NCBI GenBank assembly: GCA_022729995.1
Contig: DZBS01000009.1
Coordinates: 1-44,301, forward strand
Origin: Draconibacterium orientale
Lineage (GTDB): Bacteria; Bacteroidota; Bacteroidia; Bacteroidales; JAADGE01
DNA length: 44,301 bases
Reading direction: 5' to 3'
Part shown: positions 13,986 to 21,732 of the stretch, piece by piece
Layout of the letters: every line of letters starts with the position of its first letter
Numbering within the stretch: the stretch's first letter is position 1
Position numbers and translations under genes: made by a program
Notes under the pieces: model-generated
The model's database searches: none
The model's input: only the letters and a program-made list of their open reading frames with translations
What the model was told of the DNA's origin: nothing

Positions 13986-15668
13986 CTACTTTTTTTTACT
14001 TGAATAGAATCTTATTAGGGCATGTATTAATACTCCTAATATTGAACCTATTATTAAAATAATTCCAAGATATTCAACAATATTACTTCTATCTCTACCG
14101 GGAATATAAAAACCTTGTAACGAAGCAAGTCTTCCGTCTCTGCTGTGGCATTCTTTGCACGAAAGCGCATTTTCGGAAGAAGAAACCATGTGATTCAAAG
14201 GCCAGTAACTTTCTGTATTTATATAATCATATTTTCCGCTATATGGAAGACCAATGCTGTCCATACCGATTTTGAAACTTTTTTGTTTATCAAAATCTGC
14301 CCAAAATGCTCCGGAACCTTTAGGTCCAACATTATTTGGTTGAATTAGTGTTTTATTTTCTGTGTCATAAGGTTGTTTGCCCCTCATTATTTTCACCGGA
14401 TATATTTTGGACGGATGCAACGGATCTGTAGGATTTATATGGTCTTCATACGAACCGTATAGTTTATTCATTACAACTGTATCTGATGTAATTTTGTCAT
14501 CAAACATATGCAAATGAGCATTTCCGTTGAACCAAATATAATCAGGCTTTGCATTTTTTACTTTAGTCATATTTCCGTGCTTTGCATGAAATATTTTTTG
14601 AGTATCATTAATCATTTCTCCTTCTTCTTCAGAATGGCTTCCTTTTTTTTGATTTCCTGCGGTGCTCCAATCCCACAAAACTGTTGTTGGATTAACTTTT
14701 GCATAAACCGGAATATGACAAGTTTGACAAGCGATTGTATTATAATGGGTGTTCAGTATTTTTTGGGAATGAGGAGAAGCTCCATGACATTGCTCACATG
14801 TTACCGGATTTTCATTTGAACTTGAAACAGTATACATGTTTCCCGAAATATTGTGGTGGCTTGTTTTATGGCATTCTGTACAATTCATATTTTTACCGTC
14901 AACAGACATGTGAACATCAACAGGGCCTGTTTGTGTTTGGCTTTCTATTCCTTCGTTTGTTGCAAAAGCATTTTCTCTAATGCTTATTTTTTTATCTGTC
15001 AAAGCTGACTCTAAATCTCCGTGTTTAACATTATTTCCTCCTCCACCCGAGAAATGGCATGATCCGCAATTTTCTTTTGTTGTTTCTCCAACATGAGATG
15101 CAATTGCAGATAAATCTATATCGGGTTCGGGAAGTCCGGAGCCTTGCATCGGTTTTCCGGGGCTGCTTTTTTTGTATTTTCCGGTATTGTCATGACAAAT
15201 CAAACAATCAATATTTTTTGATTTTGAAAAATTAAAGTGCTCGTCTTTCCATCCGTAACCGGCATGACATTTAGAGCATAATTTTTCATTTGATCTTATT
15301 CCTATGCAAAAATTATTAGGTAGATTTTTCTTTCCTATTACAACTTCTTTTCCGTCCATTATGTCTTTTTTCTCCCAATTCCAATGTGAAGAATTCATTA
15401 TATCTTCAGCAGTTTTATTGTGGCACGATAAACAGGCTTCTGTTACGTCTTGCGGACTTTCAAATTTTTGTTTTAGAATTTCAAACTTACTGTGATCTAC
15501 ATGTTGTATATTGTCAGATTTTGAGTATGTTACGCTTATTTCGTGTTCTTGAGTATCATCTTTTAGATATTTGACATAAATAAAAGCAAAAAGCCAAGGC
15601 AACAGAATAAAAGCAAACGTTGCCAATGTTTTTATGAACGCTGTTCTCGATTTTGGTGTTTTAAACAT
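13986..15668 (-). CDS. octaheme c-type cytochrome, tetrathionate reductase (OTR) family, membrane anchored at both ends
   Basis: This 560-residue protein has eight CxxCH heme sites at residues 79, 131, 155, 201, 263, 291, 314 and 504. A long gap lies between hemes 7 and 8. An N-terminal membrane segment (about 13-34) and a C-terminal one (about 530-553) followed by a Lys-rich end hold the heme domain in the periplasm. Count, spacing and cytochrome b partner fit the octaheme tetrathionate reductase family known from Shewanella, which can reduce tetrathionate and, in vitro, nitrite or hydroxylamine. The true substrate here is not settled by sequence. The sulfur-gene context across the divergent promoter supports a sulfur oxyanion. 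The start ATG at 15668 lies about 50 nt downstream of a good promoter-like box. Confidence 0.9.
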   Translation of the reverse strand: MFKTPKSRTAFIKTLATFAFILLPWLFAFIYVKYLKDDTQEHEISVTYSKSDNIQHVDHSKFEILKQKFESPQDVTEACLSCHNKTAEDIMNSSHWNWEKKDIMDGKEVVIGKKNLPNNFCIGIRSNEKLCSKCHAGYGWKDEHFNFSKSKNIDCLICHDNTGKYKKSSPGKPMQGSGLPEPDIDLSAIASHVGETTKENCGSCHFSGGGGNNVKHGDLESALTDKKISIRENAFATNEGIESQTQTGPVDVHMSVDGKNMNCTECHKTSHHNISGNMYTVSSSNENPVTCEQCHGASPHSQKILNTHYNTIACQTCHIPVYAKVNPTTVLWDWSTAGNQKKGSHSEEEGEMINDTQKIFHAKHGNMTKVKNAKPDYIWFNGNAHLHMFDDKITSDTVVMNKLYGSYEDHINPTDPLHPSKIYPVKIMRGKQPYDTENKTLIQPNNVGPKGSGAFWADFDKQKSFKIGMDSIGLPYSGKYDYINTESYWPLNHMVSSSENALSCKECHSRDGRLASLQGFYIPGRDRSNIVEYLGIILIIGSILGVLIHALIRFYSSKKK

Positions 15669-15720
15669 TTTTCAATTTTTAATATTTAATAATTAAATTT
15701 TGTATGCGAATTTATTTTTT

Positions 15721-15747
15721 GCAAAAATACAAACATATATTTGACAA
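15721..15747 (-). promoter_or_regulatory. Bacteroidetes-type promoter for the octaheme operon
   Basis: Read on the minus strand, a TTG (15747-15745) is followed after about 15 nt by TATTTTTGC (15729-15721), which matches the TAnnTTTG -7 element of the phylum. The spacing is a little short of the usual 19-21. A transcript starting near 15714 would have a leader of about 45 nt. Confidence 0.5.
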
Positions 15748-15965
15748 TAATCACATATAAATATGTTTGAAAACAATAAAATATTTGTTGAGTGAATTGA
15801 TTGAATTTTAGCTCTGTGTTATACAGCAACCTTCTATTTTAGACATAATCTAAATAAGAATAATTCTTTTTGATTTACAGCCCATTAATGCTTTTATCTA
15901 AATAATTAGATGTTTTTAATAATTGATATTCAATATTGTGAATTAATATTTGTTTATTAATTAAT

Positions 15966-15973
15966 TAGATTTG
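15966..15973 (+). promoter_or_regulatory. TAnnTTTG -7 box upstream of the molybdopterin reductase
   Basis: TAGATTTG matches the TAnnTTTG -7 element and lies 41 nt before the start codon at 16015. No good TTTG is found at the usual distance upstream, so an activator may be needed if this is the real promoter. Confidence 0.4.
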
Positions 15974-15985
15974 CTGAAATATTTG

Positions 15986-15998
15986 TGTGAATTTCACA
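15986..15998. promoter_or_regulatory. perfect palindrome TGTGA-ATT-TCACA, possible operator
   Basis: This perfect 5-bp inverted repeat with a 3-nt centre lies between the proposed -7 box and the start codon of the molybdopterin reductase gene. Half-site sequences resemble the TGTGA/TCACA of Crp-type sites, but the centre is 3 nt instead of the E. coli 6. Placed just downstream of the predicted start of transcription, it could act as a repressor site or form a small RNA hairpin before the start codon. Confidence 0.4.
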
Positions 15999-16014
15999 TA
16001 TTAAAGAGTAAAAT

Positions 16015-18264
16015 ATGAAAACGACAAGAAGACAATTTATAAAAATTTCATCGATGGGTGCCGGAGGGCTTGCATTAGCTACCACTCCTGTATTAAATTG
16101 GGTTCCCGGGTTTTTGAAATCCGATGATGAAATGCCTGACGACTCAAAGGCTAAACGTTATCCTACATATTGTGAAGTATGTTTTTGGCAATGTGCAGGT
16201 TGGACTTATACCAAAGAAGTTGAAGGTAAAGAGAAAATATGGAAAATCGTCGGTAATAATGACGATCCTCATTCAAACGGAAGATTTTGCCCAAGAGGAA
16301 CAGGCGGAGTCGGTCAATATGAAGATGAAGACAGATTAAAGCACCCGTTAATAAGAGAAGAAAAAGACGGGAAACAAACTTTCAGAGAAGCAACTTGGGA
16401 TGAAGCATTAGATTTTATCGCAAAAAAAATGAAATATGTTGCAGAAAAATATTCTCCCAGCTGTGTTGCAATGTTTACTCACGGTTCCGGCGGTAAATTT
16501 TTCACAACTGTATTAAATGCTTACGGAACAAATAGTGTTTCCGCACCTTCTTATGCTCAATGTAAAGGCCCGAGAGACGTTGCATTTAATGAAACTTTCG
16601 GCTCCGTACTCGGTTCACCGGAACCTTTAGATATTAGAAATACAAAATGTTTGGTTTTGATAGGTTCTCACTTAGGAGAAAATATGCATAACGGACAAGT
16701 TCAAGAAATGTCCGAAGCAATAGATAACGGAGCAACTATAATTACTGTTGATCCCAGATTTTCTACTGTTGCAAGTAAATCTAAATATTGGTTACCGATA
16801 AAACCGGCTACAGATATTGCTTTATTGCTTGCTTGGATAAATGTAATAATCGAAGAAGATCTTTATGATAAACCATATATTGAAAAATATGCTTATGGTT
16901 TTGAAGAACTTAAATCATATATTGTTGATAAAACTCCCGAATGGGCTTACGGAATTACCGGCATTGAACCTAATGTGATAAGAAACACTGCAAGGGAAAT
17001 GGGACATGCATCTCCTGCAGTAATTATTCATCCCGGAAGACACGTAACTTGGTACGGAGACGACACTCAAAGATCCCGAGCTATTGCAATTTTAAATGCA
17101 ATTTTAGGTTCTTGGGGTAGAAGAGGAGGATTTTATAATGCTGAAGGCTTATCAATGAAATCAATGCCACATCCTCCATTCCCTGAACTTGATCATACAT
17201 GGAAAGATGCAACATTAGGAAAATATAAACTTGGAGAAGCGGCTTTGGCTTCGGGAATTTGTGAAGCATCAATACCATCTCCGCTCAGAGATTGTTCGTA
17301 TAAAGCATGGATAGTTAACGGAACAAATTTAATTAAAACGATTCCAAATAATAAAGTAGTATTAGAAGCAATTCAAAACTTAGAATTAATGGTTGTAATT
17401 GATACTATGCCGGTTGATATTACAGGATATGCAGATGTCGTTTTACCTGAATGTACATATTTGGAGAGATATGATGAAATTAGAGCATCAAAACACAGAT
17501 TTCCTACATTAGCATTAAGAATGCCGGCTGCAGAACCAAAATATAATTCCAAACCCGGCTGGTGGATTGCAAAACAATTAGCCGAAAAATTAGGACTTGG
17601 CCAATATGTTCCATACAAAAATGTAGAAGAATTATTGGATTGGCAACTTAAAAAAGCTGGCAGTTCATTAGAAGAAATGAAAAAAATCGGTGTTAAAAAA
17701 TTAGACAGAGAATTTGATGATTTATATTTCTTAAACGGAGAGGATTATGAATTTAATACTGCATCAGGTAAAATAGAATTATTTTCAAATTCATTTGTAG
17801 CAGAAGGTTTTGATGCGTTTCCAAAATATACTGCTCACCCGGAACCACAAGCCGGTTTTTACAGATTAATATATGGAAGAGCGCCAATGCACACTTTTGG
17901 AAGAACTTCAAATAACCCAAATTTACATGATTTAATGCCCGAAAATAAATTATGGGTAAATCCTAAAGTAGCTAAAGAATGGGGTTTGAAAGCAGATCAG
18001 GAAATTTGGCTCGAAAATCAAGACGGTGTTGTTTCAACATTTCCCATCAAAGTAAGAATAACAGAAAGAATTAGAATAGATTCAGTATATATGGTTCACG
18101 GTTTTGGACATAATAATAAACAACTCACAAGAGCTTACGCAAACGGAGCCTGTGATTCGGAACTTATTACAAATGTTATGCTCGACCCCATTATGGGCGG
18201 AACCGGAATGAGAGGAAATTTTGTAACTTTCCATAGTGAAAAACCAATTAAAAAGGAGGCTTAA
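16015..18264 (+). CDS. Tat-exported molybdopterin oxidoreductase, polysulfide/thiosulfate reductase type (PsrA/PhsA-like)
   Basis: This 749-residue protein is close to the length of PhsA/PsrA (about 760). The N-terminus has a Tat signal (TTRRQFIKISS, then a hydrophobic stretch to about residue 31). The [4Fe-4S] motif is Cys53-x2-Cys56-x3-Cys60 with Cys92 in RFCPRGTGG. Cys183 in YAQCKGPRD is the likely molybdenum ligand. Segments ITVDPRFS, IHPGRH and the late P-M-H-T-F-G-R-T region fit the bis-MGD DMSO-reductase superfamily. With its FeS and NrfD partners it forms a periplasm-facing, quinol-linked CISM complex. Polysulfide, thiosulfate or tetrathionate are the likely substrates. TtrA and ArrA are usually longer, and formate dehydrogenase would have a different partner set. 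The exact substrate cannot be read from the sequence. Confidence 0.88.
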   Translation: MKTTRRQFIKISSMGAGGLALATTPVLNWVPGFLKSDDEMPDDSKAKRYPTYCEVCFWQCAGWTYTKEVEGKEKIWKIVGNNDDPHSNGRFCPRGTGGVGQYEDEDRLKHPLIREEKDGKQTFREATWDEALDFIAKKMKYVAEKYSPSCVAMFTHGSGGKFFTTVLNAYGTNSVSAPSYAQCKGPRDVAFNETFGSVLGSPEPLDIRNTKCLVLIGSHLGENMHNGQVQEMSEAIDNGATIITVDPRFSTVASKSKYWLPIKPATDIALLLAWINVIIEEDLYDKPYIEKYAYGFEELKSYIVDKTPEWAYGITGIEPNVIRNTAREMGHASPAVIIHPGRHVTWYGDDTQRSRAIAILNAILGSWGRRGGFYNAEGLSMKSMPHPPFPELDHTWKDATLGKYKLGEAALASGICEASIPSPLRDCSYKAWIVNGTNLIKTIPNNKVVLEAIQNLELMVVIDTMPVDITGYADVVLPECTYLERYDEIRASKHRFPTLALRMPAAEPKYNSKPGWWIAKQLAEKLGLGQYVPYKNVEELLDWQLKKAGSSLEEMKKIGVKKLDREFDDLYFLNGEDYEFNTASGKIELFSNSFVAEGFDAFPKYTAHPEPQAGFYRLIYGRAPMHTFGRTSNNPNLHDLMPENKLWVNPKVAKEWGLKADQEIWLENQDGVVSTFPIKVRITERIRIDSVYMVHGFGHNNKQLTRAYANGACDSELITNVMLDPIMGGTGMRGNFVTFHSEKPIKKEA
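18253..18259 (+). promoter_or_regulatory. strong Shine-Dalgarno (AAGGAGG) for the FeS subunit
   Basis: AAGGAGG lies within the last codons of the preceding gene, 7 nt before ATG 18267. Bacteroidetes rarely use strong SD sequences, so this is notable and fixes the start of the FeS subunit. It probably keeps the catalytic and FeS subunits in balance. Confidence 0.6.
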
Positions 18265-18266
18265 AC

Positions 18267-18800
18267 ATGAGATATGCAATGGCAATTGACACAAAAAAAT
18301 GTGTCGGATGTAGCGACTGTGTAGTTGCTTGCCAAACCGAAAATAATATTCCTCACGGATATGCACGTGATTGGATTAGTGAAACAGTTCAAGGAACTTA
18401 TCCCGGATTACATTTAGAAATTAGATCTGAAAGATGCAACCATTGTAACAATACTCCATGCGTAAGAACTTGTCCAACCGGAGCAAGTCATATAATCGAC
18501 GGAGGAATTGTAAAAGTTACACCGGAAGAATGTATCGGTTGCGGAGCATGCATTGAATCATGTCCTTATGACGCAAGATATGTTCATCCCGAAGGATATG
18601 TTGATAAATGCACATTCTGTGATCATCGAATTTCAAACGGACAAGATCCTGCTTGTGTTTCTGTTTGCCCTACTCATTGTATGTATTTTGGTGACCTTGA
18701 CGACCCAAACAGTCAAGTTTCAAAAGTTATAGCAGTAAGAAATATTAAAGTGTTGGCTCCTGAAGCAGGAACACAACCTCAAATTTTCTATTTAGTTTAA
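18267..18800 (+). CDS. 4x[4Fe-4S] electron-transfer subunit (PsrB/PhsB/DmsB type)
   Basis: This 177-residue protein has four ferredoxin-like Cys motifs: CVGCSDCVVAC (13-23), CNHCNNTPCVRTC (60-72), CIGCGACIESC (92-102) and CTFCDHR..ACVSVC (113-133). This is the pattern of the FeS subunit of polysulfide, thiosulfate and DMSO reductases. There is no signal peptide, so it should be carried through the Tat pathway together with the catalytic subunit. It starts 2 nt after the stop of the catalytic gene. It passes electrons from the NrfD-type membrane subunit to the molybdenum site. Confidence 0.93.
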   Translation: MRYAMAIDTKKCVGCSDCVVACQTENNIPHGYARDWISETVQGTYPGLHLEIRSERCNHCNNTPCVRTCPTGASHIIDGGIVKVTPEECIGCGACIESCPYDARYVHPEGYVDKCTFCDHRISNGQDPACVSVCPTHCMYFGDLDDPNSQVSKVIAVRNIKVLAPEAGTQPQIFYLV

Positions 18801-18828
18801 TATTAATACTCTTTAAAATATATATAAA

Positions 18829-19845
18829 ATGAGAGAAGAACTTATTACAAGCGGAAGAATGAATCCGAATATCGACCCAATTTTACATGTATGGCATTGG
18901 TCGATACCATTATATCTTTTCTTGGGCGGATTGGCAGCCGGACTTTTATTTTTTGCTGCATTTAGAACACTCACCGGAGACGATAAAAAATATGGAACAT
19001 CTGTTAAAATTGGTCCAATCATAGCTTTTGCCGCAATTGTTGTCGGATTAATGGCTTTATTATATGATTTGAATCACCCTTTATATTTTTGGCAACTTTA
19101 CACAACAATAAGAATTGTATCTCCAATGTCTTGGGGAGCATGGACATTGTTAATTATGGTTCCTTTAAATTTAATTTGGATATTTTCATATCTTAAGGAA
19201 ATACTTCCTGTGAACAATATTAAAATTAATTTTCTTAAGAAAATAATTTCATGGGTAACCGTTTCGTCCGAAAATATAACTCAAAATTGGGAATGGAAAC
19301 ATAAAATGGTAAAAGATTTTGAAAAATTTGTTCAAAATAACAGAAAACCTTGGGCGTGGTCAATAATAATTCTTGCCGTAATACTTGGAGTTTACACCGG
19401 AATTTTATTATCGGCCTTTAATGCAAGACCGCTTTGGAATACATCAATTCTGGGTCCATTATTCTTAACATCAGGATTATCAACAGGAGCTGCATTAATT
19501 ATGCTTATAACAAAAGATCATAACGAACGTCGTTCATACAGCAAAATTGATATTTTACTAATAATTATTGAATTATTCTTTATAACTCACTTGTTTATGG
19601 GGTTCCAAGCAGGCTCTCAGGTAAATGTTGAAGCTGCATATTATTTCTTGGGTGGAGAATTTACTGTAACATTTTGGGTAAACGTTGTTATTCTTGGACT
19701 TGCAATACCTGCAATATTAGAGGTTTTAGAACTTTTAAATTTCAAAGTTCCTATTTATGTTCCCGGATTACTTATTATTTGGGGAGGTTTAGCATTCAGA
19801 TTTATTATGGTAGACGCGGGTCAAGTAATTAGATATTTGTATTAA
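18829..19845 (+). CDS. NrfD/PsrC-type quinol-oxidising membrane subunit
   Basis: This 338-residue protein with eight or nine helices belongs to the NrfD family. The N-terminal part contains HVWHWSIPLYLFLGGLAAG (24-42), the usual opening of PsrC/NrfD proteins, and a central DLNHPLYFWQL segment. A charged insertion lies between helices at about residues 140-165. It anchors the complex and takes electrons from menaquinol. It follows the FeS gene by 28 bp, completing a three-gene A-B-C reductase operon. Confidence 0.92.
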   Translation: MREELITSGRMNPNIDPILHVWHWSIPLYLFLGGLAAGLLFFAAFRTLTGDDKKYGTSVKIGPIIAFAAIVVGLMALLYDLNHPLYFWQLYTTIRIVSPMSWGAWTLLIMVPLNLIWIFSYLKEILPVNNIKINFLKKIISWVTVSSENITQNWEWKHKMVKDFEKFVQNNRKPWAWSIIILAVILGVYTGILLSAFNARPLWNTSILGPLFLTSGLSTGAALIMLITKDHNERRSYSKIDILLIIIELFFITHLFMGFQAGSQVNVEAAYYFLGGEFTVTFWVNVVILGLAIPAILEVLELLNFKVPIYVPGLLIIWGGLAFRFIMVDAGQVIRYLY

Positions 19846-19878
19846 TCAATTTAAGATTAAATTTTTAAACAAAACAAA

Positions 19879-20397
19879 ATGGAAAATACAAAAAAATATA
19901 TGAACTCATACCTGGCAGGTGTTTTGCTCGGGGTTGTAATACTTTTCTCATTTTATTTAACAAGAGAAGGTTTGGGAGCAAGCGGTGCATACAAAAGAAT
20001 TGCTGCCGAAATTGAAAATGTTGTTGCTCCAAGTTATACTCATTCTGAAAATTCACATTCATCATCTTACTTCAAAGATGGACTAAATCCTTTGAAAAAC
20101 AGATTGGTTTTTATGGTTATAGGAGTTTTTATTGGCGGGTTTGTTTCAGGAACAATAGCAGGACGGGTTAAATTAACATTAGAACATTCACCACGAATAA
20201 CTTCCAAGAAACGCGCAATTGCTGCATTAATCGGAGGAGCTCTTTTTGGAATTGGTGCTTCATTCGGTAGAGGTTGTACAAGCGGTGCCGGTCTTGACGG
20301 AATGGCAACTCTCGCAACATCAGGATTTGTAGTTGTTATGGCGATTTTTGGATCGGGATATATATTTGCATACTTTTTTAGAAAATTATGGATTTAA
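19879..20397 (+). CDS. YeeE/YedE family transporter, N-terminal half-size protein
   Basis: This 172-residue membrane protein with about four helices contains YLAGVLLGVV, GLGASGAYKR (31-40) and the YeeE signature FGRGCTSGAGLDGMATL (129-145), with Cys133. Full YeeE thiosulfate permeases are about 350 residues, with conserved Cys residues along the pore that relay thiosulfate. Here the protein is split over two genes, each with its own signature Cys. Between helices 1 and 2 lies a His/Ser-rich loop (about 50-65). It follows the NrfD gene and precedes the second half. The likely substrate is thiosulfate or another sulfur species. Confidence 0.87.
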   Translation: MENTKKYMNSYLAGVLLGVVILFSFYLTREGLGASGAYKRIAAEIENVVAPSYTHSENSHSSSYFKDGLNPLKNRLVFMVIGVFIGGFVSGTIAGRVKLTLEHSPRITSKKRAIAALIGGALFGIGASFGRGCTSGAGLDGMATLATSGFVVVMAIFGSGYIFAYFFRKLWI

Positions 20398-20442
20398 TAT
20401 TAGTTTAAGATTTATAAATTAAGAAATTTAAAATATAAAAAA

Positions 20443-21030
20443 ATGGGACCAATTTTTAATGCTTCAGACGAATGGAGTTATGTGGTAGCACTGGTAATAG
20501 GAATATTTTTTGGATTAATTTTGGAAAGCGCAGGATTTTCTTCTTCAAGAAAATTAGCCGGGGTTTTTTACGGATACGACTTTGTTGTTTTAAGAGTGTT
20601 CTTTATGGCAGCATTAACGGCAGCTGTAGGGTTGGCTTTTTTCGATTATTTTGATTTAATTGATTTAAGTAAAATATATGTCAACCCATATTTTATAGGA
20701 CCAACAATTGTGGGAGGTGTAATAATGGGGTTAGGATTTATTATTGGAGGATTTTGTCCCGGAACCAGTGCATGCGCTGCAGCAATCGGCAAAATTGATG
20801 CGATGATATTTATTGGAGGAATAGTTATCGGTGCAATAATATTTGATGTTGCATATCCTTTATATTCCGAATTTTATGAATCCGGAAATAAAGGAGCACA
20901 ATTAATATATGAAGTTATGGGGATTTCAAAAGAATGGTTTCTTCTTATTTTTGTAGTATTTGCAATTGCTGTTTTTTACATCACTGCTTATATACAAAAA
21001 TTAGTTTCGAAAAACGTAAATAAATACTAA
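20443..21030 (+). CDS. YeeE/YedE family transporter, C-terminal half-size protein
   Basis: This 195-residue membrane protein with about five helices has LESAGFSSSRKLAGVFYG (27-44), the second-half opening of YeeE/YedE, and GGFCPGTSACAAAIGKIDA (102-120) with Cys105 and Cys111. Together with the preceding gene it would complete a YeeE fold as a heterodimer. Such half-size pairs occur in other bacteria (PmpA/PmpB-like). The spacing to its partner is 45 bp. Confidence 0.87.
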   Translation: MGPIFNASDEWSYVVALVIGIFFGLILESAGFSSSRKLAGVFYGYDFVVLRVFFMAALTAAVGLAFFDYFDLIDLSKIYVNPYFIGPTIVGGVIMGLGFIIGGFCPGTSACAAAIGKIDAMIFIGGIVIGAIIFDVAYPLYSEFYESGNKGAQLIYEVMGISKEWFLLIFVVFAIAVFYITAYIQKLVSKNVNKY

Positions 21031-21048
21031 ACATTATAATGTTGTATT

Positions 21049-21705
21049 ATGGAGGATAAAAGATATATAAAAAAACGTTACATTTTCATTAATGTAATTA
21101 TGATTGGACTTACTCTATGGTTGCTTTTACTTCCAAAGAGAGATAGTTCAACGGAATTGCAAGCCGATAAATTGTTGTTGGAAATTATTGATGATTCAAG
21201 GTTTTTATCAACAGATTATGTTGCAAACAGAATTATCAACGACGATAAATACATTTTACTTGTTGATGTCAGATCGCCCGAAGAATTTAATACTTTTCAT
21301 TTAAAAGGTGCAATGAATATTCCAATTGACAGCTTATTAAATAAAGATGAAACCGGAGAATATGTTTGGGATTCGTATTTGAATACAGATATTTATAAAG
21401 TTATTTTTTACTCAAACGGAAGTGTTTATTCCGGTCAAGCTTGGATGTTGACAAAAAGATTGAATTTTAAAAACAACTATATTCTTAAAGGCGGTTTAAA
21501 CGAATGGTTTTCAACAATTATGTTACCTCAAAAGCCTGCTGCAAATTCTTCAGAGTCGGATTTTGCGATTTACGAAGCAAGAAAAGGAGCTGCTATTTAT
21601 TTTGGCGGAGGAACCGTAAGTGTTGAAAATAAAAGTTCAAATTCTAATTCAAATGTTCCTGTTGTTTCTAAAAAGAAAAAATCGGGTGCAGGCGGAGGCT
21701 GTTAG
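21049..21705 (+). CDS. membrane-anchored rhodanese-like protein, catalytic Cys lost, C-terminal GGGC tail
   Basis: This 218-residue protein has one N-terminal helix (about 11-29), a rhodanese fold at about 55-158 (VDVRSPEEF and H-L-K-G-A-M-N-I-P present), a GAAIYFGGG segment at 180-188 and a low-complexity Ser/Asn arm. It ends KKKKSGAGGGC. The active-site loop, normally Cys-x-x-Gly-x-Arg after a Tyr, reads YSNGSVYSG (121-129), so Ser122 stands where the nucleophile should be. The terminal Cys218 is the only Cys in the protein. Positive residues before the helix are ambiguous for topology, but the Psr/YeeE context favours a periplasmic domain. Function unknown; a persulfide carrier or scaffold is a possibility. 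Confidence 0.85.
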   Translation: MEDKRYIKKRYIFINVIMIGLTLWLLLLPKRDSSTELQADKLLLEIIDDSRFLSTDYVANRIINDDKYILLVDVRSPEEFNTFHLKGAMNIPIDSLLNKDETGEYVWDSYLNTDIYKVIFYSNGSVYSGQAWMLTKRLNFKNNYILKGGLNEWFSTIMLPQKPAANSSESDFAIYEARKGAAIYFGGGTVSVENKSSNSNSNVPVVSKKKKSGAGGGC

Positions 21706-21732
21706 TATTTTTATAAAATTTAAAATTTAATA

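Larger units (their letters stand above)
15669..16014. other. divergent regulatory region between octaheme and molybdopterin-reductase operons
   Basis: This 346-bp spacer is non-coding, very AT-rich and divergently flanked. It holds a promoter-like box for each side and several short palindromes: 15753-15766 (ACATAT-AA-ATATGT), 15764-15775 (TGTTT-GA-AAACA), 15856-15868 (AAGAAT-A-ATTCTT) and 15986-15998 (TGTGA-ATT-TCACA). Shared control of both operons, perhaps by the nearby Crp/Fnr-type protein, is a reasonable guess. Confidence 0.65.

Noticed and set aside
16015-18264. Formate dehydrogenase or tetrathionate reductase TtrA
   Set aside because: The length (749), Cys at the probable molybdenum-ligand position and the B/C partners fit PsrA/PhsA better. 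TtrA is much longer, and formate dehydrogenases usually pair with a cytochrome b gamma subunit.
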